The notes: generated from the sequence alone by a model not told the origin. 64,000 nucleotides of DNA from Pelagibaculum spongiae (GCF_003097315.1 NZ_QDDL01000001.1:1178001-1242000); one strand, 5' to 3'. Shown: positions 19,090 to 28,232, counted from the stretch's first letter. Program-made: numbers and translations.

Positions 19090-19420
19090 CCCTCGCCTGA
19101 CACATCTTAAAACTAAGTGCATGCATGAGTACTCTTTGAGATCAAACAAAATTACTCCAAGTGCCAAGAATAAAGAATAAAGAATAAAGAAGGCTTTTAA
19201 CCGGCATCTACCCCAGATGAGCTCAGTGATTAGTTGATATTAGCTAGCCTACACCAACGATAAAAATTAAATATCTACAATTAATTATAAAAATATTTTA
19301 ATTAGAACCGATCGCTGCAAGAAAAACCAAAACCACAACAATCCTTCGCACTATATCCATAGTTTTGCCCCGTCAATCTATTATTTTATTCGTTGATTTG
19401 TTTCTTATTCTATATTTAGA
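19090..19420 (+). repeat. Diverged 300-bp direct repeat, copy 2
   Basis: Counterpart of 18118-18445. Inside it AATAAAG is repeated three times in tandem (about 19166-19187), absent from copy 1. It ends with a T-rich block (TTATTTTATTCGTTGATTTG) like that of copy 1. Confidence 0.8.
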
Positions 19421-19463
19421 AAGATATTTGTTCTTGCTAGATTAACATCTGTAAACAAAAAGA

Positions 19464-19646
19464 TTGAAGCCGATACGATCAACTGGAAGTTTATTTGCTG
19501 ACTTTGAGAAGACAACATTAGGTGCTGAAGCAACAAACAATATAAATAAGAATTGGGGCATATCTGCTGAATACTCCAAGCTCTTATCAGGCAAGTTATT
19601 GTTTAACGCTACAGCAGTGACTACAGGGTTGATATACAAATTTTAA
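19464..19646 (+). pseudogene. Possible 3' fragment of an outer-membrane beta-barrel gene
   Basis: About 60 codons with no ATG (first possible start TTG) and a stop just upstream. The residues alternate polar and hydrophobic and end in GLIYKF, an aromatic C-terminus typical of outer-membrane beta-barrels. There is room for only the last four strands or so, hence a truncated relic rather than a gene. Low certainty. Confidence 0.35.
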
Positions 19647-19701
19647 AAGAGGATAGAGGTCGCCTCACAAAGATCCCACTAAATTACATTAAGAGAAAAA
19701 C

Positions 19702-21435
19702 ATGAAAAAAATAATTTTATTATTAATCTTAACATTCAGTTTTGTAGGATGTCAGAACGATCAATTTGAGTCAATAGACCTAGTAAAAGAGTCTATTGAT
19801 GGAAGTGCCTGGCAAGACTCTTTAGTGGAGGTAGGCAGCAAGGAACCTAACTCAGCAAGGTATGCAACTCCAGTGCCTGTGCATGGATTAGTTACACTGG
19901 GAGACCAGAATGCTAGAGGAAACTTCAGACTTAACTGGTCACAAGACCTAACGGATATGACCATCCTTGTTGTTCTACTAGACGGAACCATATGGTTTGG
20001 AGAAGGGCATGACTCACGAAACGTGCGCAATGTTAGAGGCTCTGACGTAATTCACGGTGTGTATTTCACAGGAATAGGTGATGAAGGAATCCGTATCTCT
20101 GGAGAGGTTTTGTTACAGGGTAGACGAGACGAACTTGTGCGTAATGCTGACATCTATGCCGACTTAGGAGTAGATAACTTGGCAGATGCTGTAGGAGATG
20201 AGTTCTATATCTATTATTACGATACATCAACTTACATCAAGTTCTCTAATGGATTCGTTAGAAGCTATGTGAACTATGCTTATGATGTTCATGACAACTA
20301 TGTTTATGGATGTATCGAGAATACCGCATATACTACCCGCCTAGGTGTATACCGAATCGAGTATGGCACTATCGTATGGACTCTAGATGAAGAGGATCAA
20401 CCAGACATCAGTGTGTTTGAGATTGATATTCCGAATGGGTATTACCCAGGGAAATACAGAGTACCAGCTGACACGAATACTACTTACCGTCACCCAGCAT
20501 TCCAATACGCTCATGAGAATGGAGTTCTATTCTTAAATGAAGCAGACTTTATTGCTAGCCCAAATACTTCGTATCACGCTCGCCGTAGAATCTGTTCTGA
20601 AGATCCCATCGCAGAGGAGCTTACCCGAAATGGTGAGTTATATGACGCTTTAGGAGTAGATTCTTTAGAGGAGCTTTTAGGAGATGAGTTCTATGCATTC
20701 TACTTCCACGGATGGACATACCTTAAATTTAAGAACGGCGTTGTTAATAGCTATGTATCTCGTGGCCATGATGCTCAGAACCCTAGTCAAGAGTTCCCTG
20801 GATGTATCAACGAGATTTCTACAGAGTCGAAGGTAGGTGAATACAGAATAGAGCATGGTCGAATCATCTGGACTTTGGACGGACAAGCTCAACCAGATAT
20901 TGAAGACTTCACCATTTACGAGGAGACCGGACAGATAACAATTCCATCTAGTGCGAATCCTACTGATGCTCAACCAGCTTGGGCTGCCTCTCCCGGGATT
21001 CTGTACCCAACAGAAGAAGATCTAATCAATGATGAAGATGCTGAGTATGGTGGTGACCGTATAATCTGCACACAAGCTCAGATAGATAGCCAAGCAGGTT
21101 CTACACCTGAGTTGGCTGTTGAGACTTATGCAGACCTTATAGCTGCTATTGACTTAGGCTTCCATGACTTCTGGTATGTTAAGCACACTGAGACCGGCGC
21201 TATCGTAAGATTTACTACATTCTGTGGTGATGATGACCGAACCTTACACGTCCAAGGAGCGCCTCACGATGGATCCGAAGATTTCGCCCTTGCATTTAGT
21301 GGAGTACTAGAAGTTGACTGGTTAGGATTACCTTGTAAGACAGCGTACTCTACTGGAGAATATTCAACCTTACAGGATAAAGTGCTTGACCTTGTTACAC
21401 GAGGAATTGCAACCAACTATGGTGTTGATAGGTGA
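19702..21435 (+). CDS. Large lipoprotein with a duplicated domain of unknown function
   Basis: 577 residues. A lipoprotein signal peptide has its lipidation cysteine at residue 17 (SFVGC). Residues about 144-300 and 306-458 are two copies of one domain of about 155 residues; each contains GDEFY, a Y-I/L-K-F segment, a GCI cysteine, GxYRIEyGxIxWTLD and a closing R-x-IC cysteine. A weaker third copy starts near 471. No known family is recognised. Glycine is encoded mainly by GGA, unlike the GGT/GGC-rich neighbours, which suggests foreign origin. The start has an AGAGAAAAAC leader and a Lys-Lys-rich signal peptide. Downstream, coding-like sequence continues as a broken remnant. Confidence 0.65.
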   Translation: MKKIILLLILTFSFVGCQNDQFESIDLVKESIDGSAWQDSLVEVGSKEPNSARYATPVPVHGLVTLGDQNARGNFRLNWSQDLTDMTILVVLLDGTIWFGEGHDSRNVRNVRGSDVIHGVYFTGIGDEGIRISGEVLLQGRRDELVRNADIYADLGVDNLADAVGDEFYIYYYDTSTYIKFSNGFVRSYVNYAYDVHDNYVYGCIENTAYTTRLGVYRIEYGTIVWTLDEEDQPDISVFEIDIPNGYYPGKYRVPADTNTTYRHPAFQYAHENGVLFLNEADFIASPNTSYHARRRICSEDPIAEELTRNGELYDALGVDSLEELLGDEFYAFYFHGWTYLKFKNGVVNSYVSRGHDAQNPSQEFPGCINEISTESKVGEYRIEHGRIIWTLDGQAQPDIEDFTIYEETGQITIPSSANPTDAQPAWAASPGILYPTEEDLINDEDAEYGGDRIICTQAQIDSQAGSTPELAVETYADLIAAIDLGFHDFWYVKHTETGAIVRFTTFCGDDDRTLHVQGAPHDGSEDFALAFSGVLEVDWLGLPCKTAYSTGEYSTLQDKVLDLVTRGIATNYGVDR

Positions 21436-21458
21436 GAAATATTGCACCTTTACAATAG

Positions 21459-21707
21459 CTTGAGTTGTATTGCGACCTCGATAATGTAGGTGGTAATATC
21501 ACTGACATCGTTGGTAATGCTCAGCTTAAAGACTTCCTTCAAAACACTTCTGAAGGTAAGAGCATATATTTGGACGGAACATTAGTTGCCTATGCATCAT
21601 CTAGCTCTGGTTAAGCATACTTTGCTGTATATGAAGCTGAACAAACAGGAACCCTGACCATACACAACAGAGTCCTTATACGACCATTTACTTATATTAT
21701 AATGAGC
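21459..21707 (+). pseudogene. Coding remnant after the duplicated-domain lipoprotein, cut by the IS element
   Basis: From 21459 one frame reads as protein-like (DIVGNAQLKDFLQNT, IYLDGTLVAYASSSSG) to a TAA at 21612, then continues in the same frame as YFAVYEAEQTGTLTIHNRVLI up to the IS boundary. There is no start codon, and codon use resembles that of the preceding lipoprotein. It may be the decayed tail of that gene or part of a second exported gene destroyed by mutation and the IS insertion. Confidence 0.45.
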
Positions 21708-22980
21708 CACTACTGTCCGGTCATTGAATAGCAAGCCTCAGCTCGTGCTGTAGCGAGGCTTGCACCGGAGGTTCTGTTTCCGGCGGCTTCGTGATCAAAT
21801 CTATGAAACATCGAGCTGGTCAGGTTCAAACGGATAAGCTTGGCAATCCCTTGTAAAGATCTCTTGCTCGCACTTCCAATTTGAGCCAGTCGCAGTAATA
21901 AATAACCATTGCTACCAAAATCTGAATCTTTACGGCATTTTCCGAGCGATCTGCAAACTGTTTTATTTTTAGATTTTGTTTGATCCATTTAAAAAACAAT
22001 TCAATTTGCCATCGTGATTTATATAGCCCAGCAATCTCTTGTGCTTCACACTTTAAATCATTGCTAATAAATGTCAGTTCCTTGCCATCTTCTTCTCGGA
22101 TAATCGTTATTCGACGAAGGTTTTGTGGGCATTTTTTACCTGCAAGACCACTTAACTTAATTACTTGGTCGTGAAGAAGGTTGGGCTGATTGACTGCTTT
22201 TTCTTCAATGATTTCGTATTGAGCATTGCCTTTCATTCGCCCTACAAATCGAGTGTTTTGCTGGCAAAGCATATAGTACCAACCGTAATCATTGTACGCT
22301 CGATCAAACACATACGTCATTTCAGGTAATACCGGTAAATGCTCTAAAACCTTGCGGTCATTCACTTTTGCATGGCTGATTTCAAAGAATACTGGCACTT
22401 TTGCATGCGGGTCATATACCGTGTGGATTTTAACGCCAGCTTTAGTGCTTCTAAAATCCGCCCAGGCAAATTGTTTTAAATTTAAATCAATCGTAGAGGA
22501 ATCAATTAACCGAACCATTTCACTGTGATCTTTTTTACCGAGCTGTCCTCGGATCTTCTCCAATAAATAGAAGAATGTTTCAGTAAATATGGCGACTGGA
22601 CGATCACGATTAGCATCCGATAATGTCGAGCGTTTAATCGGTTGCACGCCCAAATGATAATGGTGATGCTTTTTACTATTGAAGTTTTCCACAACATCGC
22701 GCAAGGAATCACGCCCGGTAAATTGAGCAAATAGCATGGCTGAAAGCTGAGTCCAACAGTTCAATTTACTCGATTTTCGATCCCCTTGATGACGGTCAAC
22801 AGCCTTCTGGAATTAATGGCGAGGTAACGGAGAGAGGAGTTGATGAAAGGTTGTGTTAGTATGCTTCAAAGCCTGTTTCCTTGGTGTGTAAGATTGCTGT
22901 TTAGACAACCGCTATCTTACCGTAACTCAAGTGGAACAGGCTTTTTTGTTAGTGCCGCTGATCGTGACCGGACAGTAGTG
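21708..22980. mobile_element. IS4-family insertion sequence, 1273 bp, inactive
   Basis: Bounded by perfect 16-bp inverted repeats, CACTACTGTCCGGTCA at 21708-21723 and its reverse complement at 22965-22980. It contains one transposase gene on the minus strand, which is broken twice. No target-site duplication is visible in the flanking dozen bases, so one flank may have been rearranged after insertion. Confidence 0.92.
21710..22869 (-). pseudogene. IS4-family DDE transposase with a nonsense codon and a frameshift
   Basis: The longest intact piece (312 codons, 21826-22764) has the IS4 core: LRDVVENFNSKKHHHYHLG, SSTIDLNL with the first catalytic Asp, FDRAYNDYGWY with the second, and YKSRWQIELFFKWIKQNLKIK with the glutamate of the Y-(2)-R-(3)-E-(6)-K signature. 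Upstream in the same frame, sequence typical of the family N-terminus (TTFHQLLSPLPRH, then FQKAVDRHQGDRKSSKLNCW) is interrupted by TAA at 22813-22815. Near 21897-21912 the family-like C-terminus (YLLLRLAQIGS...SLQGIAKLIRLNLT) continues in another frame, so at least one base was lost or gained there. Not expected to make active transposase. Confidence 0.88.
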
Positions 22981-23155
22981 AGAAGAAATGTTTATGCTCA
23001 ACCCTTTTCTGCTTAAGGTAACGCCATTGATGCCTGCAGTTTCCAAGTATTTATCATCTTTAATCAGTGTACTGGACAGCTATTAATCTTCTTGAAAGTT
23101 GTAGTTCGTCTTTGGCTGAGTGAATCCTCAAAACCAAAAAAAATTTGCCCACAAA

Positions 23156-23190
23156 AAAACCCAGACAAACTAAGTTCATCCGGGTTTTTA
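23156..23190 (-). terminator. Rho-independent terminator for the rlmI-like gene
   Basis: On the minus strand, AAAAACCCGGATG...CTGGGTTTTTTT forms a hairpin with a T-run, 25 bases after the methyltransferase stop. The interval 22981-23155 between the IS and this hairpin holds no gene I can support. Confidence 0.75.
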
Positions 23191-23212
23191 TTCGATCATT
23201 CTTTACTCACCG

Positions 23213-24409
23213 CTATCTCTGGGTTACTCGACAGAAAGTGGCTTTCAAGTAATCGGTTTCTGGCACGGCGGGCAGAATCGGATGATCCGGACCTTGGCCA
23301 CCAAAACCGATGATTTGCAGATTACGATCTAAATGCACTGCTGCGCCGCGCAATTGATCGGTCAACTGATCTTTCGGTAAATGCATGGAGCAAGAACAGC
23401 TGACTAACATGCCGTCTTTGCTTAACAGGCGAATCGCCAGTTCGTTTAAACGGCGGTAAGCAGATAAGCCTGCTTTAAAATCACGACGACGTGGAATTAA
23501 TGCTGGCGGATCTAGAACAATCAAATCAAATCGTTCGTTCTGATTTTTCAGCTCTTTCAAGGCTTCAAATGCATCGCCTTGCAGTGCGGTTAATTTATCA
23601 CCGACACCGTTTAATTCACCGTTGGCCAATAACTGGTCGAGTGCTTTTTCTGAGCTATCGATTGCCCATACTTCTGAAGCACCACCCACCGCTGCTTGCA
23701 CTGCCCAGCCACCGATGTAACTGAACACGTCCAGCACACGTTTGCCTTTGGCATGTTGCATCACTGCAGCACGGTTAATTCGGTGATCATAGAACCAACC
23801 AGTTTTCTGGCCAGTTGAAATAGGTGCTTGGAACTTCACCCCATTTTCAACTAGGTCAACCAACTCTGGCGGCTCGCCAATTAATGGCTTGATGTAAGAC
23901 TCCATGCCTTCAGCTTTACGTGACTTGCCGTCGTTACGCAGTAAAACTGATTCTGGCTTGAGTACTTTTTCCATCGCCTGCTTAAGTTCTTCCAGACGAA
24001 TTTCCATACCAGGGTGGTTAATTTGCACCACGTAATGATCGAAATAGCGATCAATCACTAACCCTGGCAGGCCGTCGGAATCGCCATATACCAAACGGTA
24101 GCAAGGCTGATCGAAAATACTCTCACGCAGTGAAAGTGCTACTTTCAAGCGATGCACTAGCAATGACTTGTCAAGATGACGCTTTAAATCACGGCTCACT
24201 AAACGAGCGCAAATCAAATGCGTTGGGCTCATCAAAGCGTAACCGATTTTCTTACCGTCAGAGCCTTCAACCAGAACTTGTTCGCCCGGCTTAAAGCTAG
24301 AGACTGGCGTGGCTTTGCTATCTATTTCATTGGCATAGATCCAGCAATGACCAGATTGCAGCCTACGCTGCTCGTTTTTCTTCAGTTTGAGGATAGAAAA
24401 ATCTTCCAC
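23213..24409 (-). CDS. rlmI: SAM-dependent rRNA methyltransferase, RlmI-like
   Basis: 398 residues from a GTG at 24409 that has AGGAG six bases upstream; the longer frame to 24484 adds residues not typical of the family. A PUA RNA-binding domain (about 1-75) is followed by the middle EEHEA-like domain (YRLVYGDSDGLPGLVIDRY, SVLLRNDGKSRKAEGME) and a Rossmann methyltransferase domain with VLDVFSYIGGWAVQAA (SAM motif I), FDLIVLDPPAL (motif IV) and LVSCSCS (motif VI). E. coli RlmI makes m5C1962 in 23S rRNA; position specificity here is inferred from similarity. Confidence 0.88.
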   Translation of the reverse strand: MEDFSILKLKKNEQRRLQSGHCWIYANEIDSKATPVSSFKPGEQVLVEGSDGKKIGYALMSPTHLICARLVSRDLKRHLDKSLLVHRLKVALSLRESIFDQPCYRLVYGDSDGLPGLVIDRYFDHYVVQINHPGMEIRLEELKQAMEKVLKPESVLLRNDGKSRKAEGMESYIKPLIGEPPELVDLVENGVKFQAPISTGQKTGWFYDHRINRAAVMQHAKGKRVLDVFSYIGGWAVQAAVGGASEVWAIDSSEKALDQLLANGELNGVGDKLTALQGDAFEALKELKNQNERFDLIVLDPPALIPRRRDFKAGLSAYRRLNELAIRLLSKDGMLVSCSCSMHLPKDQLTDQLRGAAVHLDRNLQIIGFGGQGPDHPILPAVPETDYLKATFCRVTQR

Positions 24410-24503
24410 AGCCAACTCCTGCTTACAGGGCCAAAATTCAAGGCGGCGAATACTACCTGATTTAAGGCCAAAAGAGCAGGCCAAGCCTATCAGCTATCAA
24501 CTT

Positions 24504-24905
24504 TTACTGGGGTGTTTCAGCTGAAAGTCGAATGGCCACTTGCTGGGCTGTTTTCCAGTTTCCAAGATAGGCGGCAACTACTTGATCATTTTGAGTAACA
24601 AAGAAAACCGGCGGGTAAGTGAATCGCAACTGTTTTCCTGCCTGACGTAGTAATCCATCGGTGGCACCATAGCTGCCAAGAACAGGCACATCACTTGTGT
24701 AATCAATCACATTGGCTTTAACTTCAAAACCGTGTTGCTTACCATTTTTTACAACATCTGCAAGGTGATGGTTTTTAAATTTCATACATGGCGGGCAATC
24801 ATAGGCACCGTAAAAATGAAACGTTACTGCATCATTAGGGCTAGTAACAGCGACTGCTGCGAAGCTTGGTAGAAGCATTAAAAAGAGTAAAATCATACGG
24901 CGCAT
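24504..24905 (-). CDS. Exported thioredoxin-fold protein with CPPC motif
   Basis: 133 residues with a signal peptide (about 1-20) and a thioredoxin-type active site CPPC at residues 37-40, within FHFYGAYDCPPCMKFKNHH. Further family marks are a cis-Pro-like TYPPVFFV near residue 96. Expected to act in the periplasm as a thiol-disulfide reductase or oxidase. It starts 3 bases after the NTF2-like gene, so the two are co-transcribed; nothing in the pair reveals a shared substrate. Confidence 0.78.
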   Translation of the reverse strand: MRRMILLFLMLLPSFAAVAVTSPNDAVTFHFYGAYDCPPCMKFKNHHLADVVKNGKQHGFEVKANVIDYTSDVPVLGSYGATDGLLRQAGKQLRFTYPPVFFVTQNDQVVAAYLGNWKTAQQVAIRLSAETPQ

Positions 24906-24908
24906 AGC

Positions 24909-25355
24909 TTATTCCTCTGGCTGCTCTTTTTTAGAAAAATACAACTGACATTGTTCTTTATTTACTGCGACCCATGCTTGAGAACAAATTTGCCACCGGC
25001 CATCATCAAAAATCATATTGATACTATTAATATCGTAACTGACCTCTGTTTGGTTTTCTGTCATCTCACAGCCAACTGTGACAGACGCCATATTGGGATA
25101 ACATTGCACTTCATAAAAGCAGATTTTTTCTGAAAAAGAAGTCAAAACACCGTCGATGCGTAATTGATCCATTCGTTGAATAAACTCACGCGGTGTCACG
25201 GCCATTGCAGGTCGGCGAGAAGGAAAACAAATGGCATCAGGATGAAAAGTTGAACGCACCGAATCCCAATTAGGCCGAGTATTTTGATCCCAGCGAAAGC
25301 CTTCAAATTGTTGAGTAATTACTTTGATGATCTGTTGTTTATCGTCCATAGCCAA
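24909..25355 (-). CDS. NTF2-like (SnoaL/DUF4440-type) protein
   Basis: 148 residues without signal peptide. Length and pattern match the cone-shaped NTF2-like fold: N-terminal helices with WDSVRSTFHPDAICFPS, then a beta-sheet ending in DDGRWQICSQAWV. Such proteins are small-molecule isomerases, hydratases or binding proteins; no catalytic set can be assigned. It heads the two-gene unit with the thioredoxin-like gene. Confidence 0.7.
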   Translation of the reverse strand: MAMDDKQQIIKVITQQFEGFRWDQNTRPNWDSVRSTFHPDAICFPSRRPAMAVTPREFIQRMDQLRIDGVLTSFSEKICFYEVQCYPNMASVTVGCEMTENQTEVSYDINSINMIFDDGRWQICSQAWVAVNKEQCQLYFSKKEQPEE

Positions 25356-25439
25356 CTATTCATTAAGAAGCATACGCTGATTAAAGCGTGATCCTAGATA
25401 AAAAGCAGCTGACTTTTATTGCTCGTCAAATAGAAAAAC

Positions 25440-26312
25440 TCACCTCAAATCAGATAGTGCTGTTTTTAACCACGATAGAAAAATCAGGATATCCTTTTTT
25501 TTCAAGTCATTTTCACGGCAATATAACTGGTAACAGCCACCGGGCAGCATAGTATCTTTATAAAATGGAACCAGTAATTTCTTTTCCAGATAATACGCAA
25601 CCAGAATACTACTAACTAACACAATCCCTTTACCACTCAAGCCTGCCTGCAGCACTTGTTCTTCTTCAGAAAAACCAATAACTCGCCGATTAGCGACTCT
25701 GTCATTTGCCTGCCGGTTCCAATTTTGCCAATTAACATTCTCAAGCACACTCTGCTGCCATAAAGTATGAATAAACGGTAATTCATCGGTGCAACTAGTA
25801 AACGGCGCAAGATAAGCTGAAAAAGATTCATCCAAAAGATGGTAACGATCTAGCCCTAGAATATCTTTTCCTGAGTAACGTATCGCAAAATCCAACGATG
25901 CGTCAGATTTCAAATCACATTGGCGCGTCTCAGTTTGTATTGCAATCTCGTAATCGGGGTACTGCTGATAAAAATCCACCAGTAATGGCCCAAGAACCTG
26001 CGATGCAAAAGCCGGTGTAGTAGATAGTACTAGCCGCTTTTTGCTATCGGTGACATGCTCTATAACGCGGTAAATTTCTGAGAAAGCTTGCCGCAGTACT
26101 GGAGCAATCTGCACACCTTCAGCAGACAAAACAACGCCTTTGTTGCTACGAATAAAAAGGGAAATTCCTAGCTGTTTTTCCAAGCTACGAATCTGATGTG
26201 AAACAGCAGTGGGGGTTACTGCCAGTTTTTCAGCAGCAATTTTAAAACTTCCAGAAGATGCGGCCACTTCAAAAGCTTGTAACGCATGAAGTGATGGCAA
26301 GCGCTTACTCAT
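25440..26312 (-). CDS. LysR-family transcriptional regulator (GcvA-like)
   Basis: 290 residues. The N-terminal winged helix-turn-helix is clear (LPSLHALQAFEVAASSGSF, then AAEKLAVTPTAVSHQI, then LEKQLGISLF), and the rest is the periplasmic-binding-fold effector domain. The LPSLHALQAFE opening is typical of the GcvA-like subgroup. It is divergent from the SGNH esterase gene across 103 bases, so it probably controls that gene and itself. Effector unknown. Confidence 0.9.
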   Translation of the reverse strand: MSKRLPSLHALQAFEVAASSGSFKIAAEKLAVTPTAVSHQIRSLEKQLGISLFIRSNKGVVLSAEGVQIAPVLRQAFSEIYRVIEHVTDSKKRLVLSTTPAFASQVLGPLLVDFYQQYPDYEIAIQTETRQCDLKSDASLDFAIRYSGKDILGLDRYHLLDESFSAYLAPFTSCTDELPFIHTLWQQSVLENVNWQNWNRQANDRVANRRVIGFSEEEQVLQAGLSGKGIVLVSSILVAYYLEKKLLVPFYKDTMLPGGCYQLYCRENDLKKKDILIFLSWLKTALSDLR

Positions 26313-26415
26313 ACTTTCTCCAGAAAAAACTCATCCTGCAGTATTTTTTTTCATTTGATGCCATGGAACTGATCCTAAATAATCTAATTTATCAAAATAT
26401 AAAACAAGCTGAAAA

Positions 26416-27165
26416 ATGAAATACATTGTTACCTTATTGTTATTGTTGTGCTCTCTCCAACTTCAGGCAATAGAACCTCAAAAGCCTACAATACTCGCTT
26501 TTGGTGATTCTAATACTTGGGGTTGGAAATCTGTTGCCGAAAGCGAAGGCTCAAATGGGAAATTTGCAGATCATGAGCGTTGGACTGGCGTAATGGAACA
26601 AGCACTCGGTGGAAATTACAAAGTTGTTGTCAGTGGTTTGGTTGGCCGCACTACCGATTTAGACGGTCGCAATGTGGGCGCTATCTCTGCGGAATCATTT
26701 AATGGCGCAGGCGCGTTACCCATGGCAATTGCAAGACACAACCCGCTAGCACTGGTCGTTATTATGCTTGGCACAAATGATCTACAAAGTGGCTATAACA
26801 AAACACCGCGGGAAATCGCCCGATCAGCTTTTTCTTTGGCAAGAACAGTTAAAGGAATGAATAACGCACTTTATAGCCACTACCCTGCCCCGCAGGTGTT
26901 GCTTATTACGCCAGCACCACTGGGAGACACTTCTAAAACACCACTGAAAAGTCTTTTTCAGTCAGGTGAAGCACCATCAAAACAATTGTCTGCTGCATTC
27001 ACGGCAGAATCTTTAGCTGATGAAAACCAAGATATTTGGTTAATGGATGCAGGAAAAATCACAACGACTGATGGTGCCGATGGTATTCATCTATCTCAGA
27101 AAAATCACAAACTTTTGGGGATGGCTATAGCAAAGTATATCAAGAGCAAATCTACAGCCCTCTAA
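26416..27165 (+). CDS. Exported SGNH-family arylesterase/acyltransferase
   Basis: 249 residues with signal peptide (about 1-18). Catalytic serine block FGDSNTWGW (Ser about 32), the oxyanion glycine block GLVGRTTDLDG, the Asn block MLGTND and the Asp-His pair DGIHLS near the C-terminus are all present. The overall layout, including RWTGVMEQALG and the YPAPQVLLITPAPL segment, resembles the mycobacterial MsAcT arylesterase/acyltransferase. It hydrolyses or transfers short acyl esters in the periplasm; the true substrate is unknown. Probably regulated by the divergent LysR. Confidence 0.87.
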   Translation: MKYIVTLLLLLCSLQLQAIEPQKPTILAFGDSNTWGWKSVAESEGSNGKFADHERWTGVMEQALGGNYKVVVSGLVGRTTDLDGRNVGAISAESFNGAGALPMAIARHNPLALVVIMLGTNDLQSGYNKTPREIARSAFSLARTVKGMNNALYSHYPAPQVLLITPAPLGDTSKTPLKSLFQSGEAPSKQLSAAFTAESLADENQDIWLMDAGKITTTDGADGIHLSQKNHKLLGMAIAKYIKSKSTAL

Positions 27166-27206
27166 TTTAGAACCTGGTTATCTTCGGTAAATTATTCGAC
27201 TCAGGC

Positions 27207-27233
27207 TAAAGAATTTATAGCTTGGGTCGATAT
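27207..27233 (+). promoter_or_regulatory. FliA (sigma-28) type flagellar promoter upstream of fliS
   Basis: TAAAGAAT at 27207-27214, exactly 11 bases, then GTCGATAT at 27226-27233. The enterobacterial consensus is TAAAGTTT-N11-GCCGATAA, so both halves and the spacing agree well. It ends 23 bases before the fliS ATG. Confidence 0.78.
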
Positions 27234-27256
27234 AAAAACATCAGCGAGTTAACTGG

Positions 27257-27712
27257 ATGTTTCAAATGTACTCTGCCAATCGCCAAGCCGCGAATGCCTA
27301 TTCCAACACACGTAGAAACAGTGCAGCTTGTGCCGATCCGCACCAGCTGATTGTCATGCTTTATGATGGCGCAATCGCTCGCATTGCTGCTGCTAAAGGT
27401 GCTATCCAACGTAAAGATATTCCGTTGAAAGGCCAAATGATCGGCAAAGCCATTACCATTGTCGAAGGTTTGCGTGGTTGCCTAGATCATGAAAAAGGCG
27501 GTGAGATTTCCGACAATCTATCTAATTTATATGACTATATGGAACGTCGACTGCTGCAAGCCAATATGGATAGCAGCTTAGAAATGCTCGATGAAGTAGT
27601 CGATCTGATTAATGATATTCGCGGCGCTTGGGTTGAAATTGGTCCACAAGTGAAGCAAGTTAGCGGCCAAGCAACCGTTAACAGCCAAGGCGGCTTTCAG
27701 GTCACTGGATAA
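27257..27712 (+). CDS. fliS: Flagellin export chaperone FliS
   Basis: 151 residues, about the family length with a longer tail. Seen: MYSANRQAANAYSNT at the start and DPHQLIVMLYDGAIARIAAAKGAI, the core FliS motif, followed by the remaining helices of the four-helix bundle (IVEGLRGCLDHEKGGEI, NLYDYMERRLLQAN). FliS binds the flagellin C-terminus in the cytoplasm and keeps it unpolymerised before export. The gene abuts the fliT-like gene and has a FliA-type promoter, but flagellin and fliD, its usual neighbours, are not in this window. Confidence 0.94.
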   Translation: MFQMYSANRQAANAYSNTRRNSAACADPHQLIVMLYDGAIARIAAAKGAIQRKDIPLKGQMIGKAITIVEGLRGCLDHEKGGEISDNLSNLYDYMERRLLQANMDSSLEMLDEVVDLINDIRGAWVEIGPQVKQVSGQATVNSQGGFQVTG

Positions 27713-27976
27713 ATGAATAATTTGCAGCAAATGGCGAATGAGTTAATCGCCATGGCACAAGCTAACCAATGGGATGAGATTCAGCCTAAGTTGGATCTAT
27801 TTCAACAGCAATTGACCGAACAAGATGGTCAGTTGGATTCTGAACAGATATCTCACTTGCTTGCGATTACCGAGCGCTTAACTAGCCTCGGATTGAAGAA
27901 CAAAGCAGAGATTGCAAAAAAGCTTGCCAGATTAAAGCGAGGAAAAAAGGCGACCAGCGCATACAAATCAACTTAA
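27713..27976 (+). CDS. fliT: FliT-like small helical protein
   Basis: 87 residues starting on the base after the fliS stop. All-helical, Gln/Leu-rich with a basic C-terminus (LARLKRGKKA). FliT, the FliD chaperone, is poorly conserved in sequence; the call rests on size, helicity and position directly after fliS. Confidence 0.6.
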   Translation: MNNLQQMANELIAMAQANQWDEIQPKLDLFQQQLTEQDGQLDSEQISHLLAITERLTSLGLKNKAEIAKKLARLKRGKKATSAYKST

Positions 27977-28148
27977 TAACCACATTATCAACAAAGTGCT
28001 TGATCAAATTTTTGAATCGTTTATTTTTGAAATAGATTTTTGTAGCACGTCAGGCCAAAGTTTTTTCTGACCTTAAAAGCTGACAATGTATTCTTTTGTT
28101 ATAGAATTTTTCTATATGCCTGCGGCTTAATCAGAAAAAAGCTTATTC

Positions 28149-28192
28149 AAAATAGCCAACTTTTTTAATGAAAAGCTGGCTATTTTTTTATC
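28149..28192 (+). terminator. Rho-independent terminator
   Basis: AAATAGCCA...TGGCTATTT with a flanking A/T stem and a run of seven T. It lies between convergent fliT and the LysR gene; the A-run on the left lets it serve both strands. The bases 27977-28148 hold no gene. Confidence 0.85.
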
Positions 28193-28232
28193 TAAAAATC
28201 AGTACCTATTAAGAGGTATTAAATATTACCTA

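Noticed and set aside
21704-22990. Target-site duplication of the IS4 element
   Set aside because: I compared the dozen bases outside both inverted repeats and saw no direct repeat of 9-12 bases.
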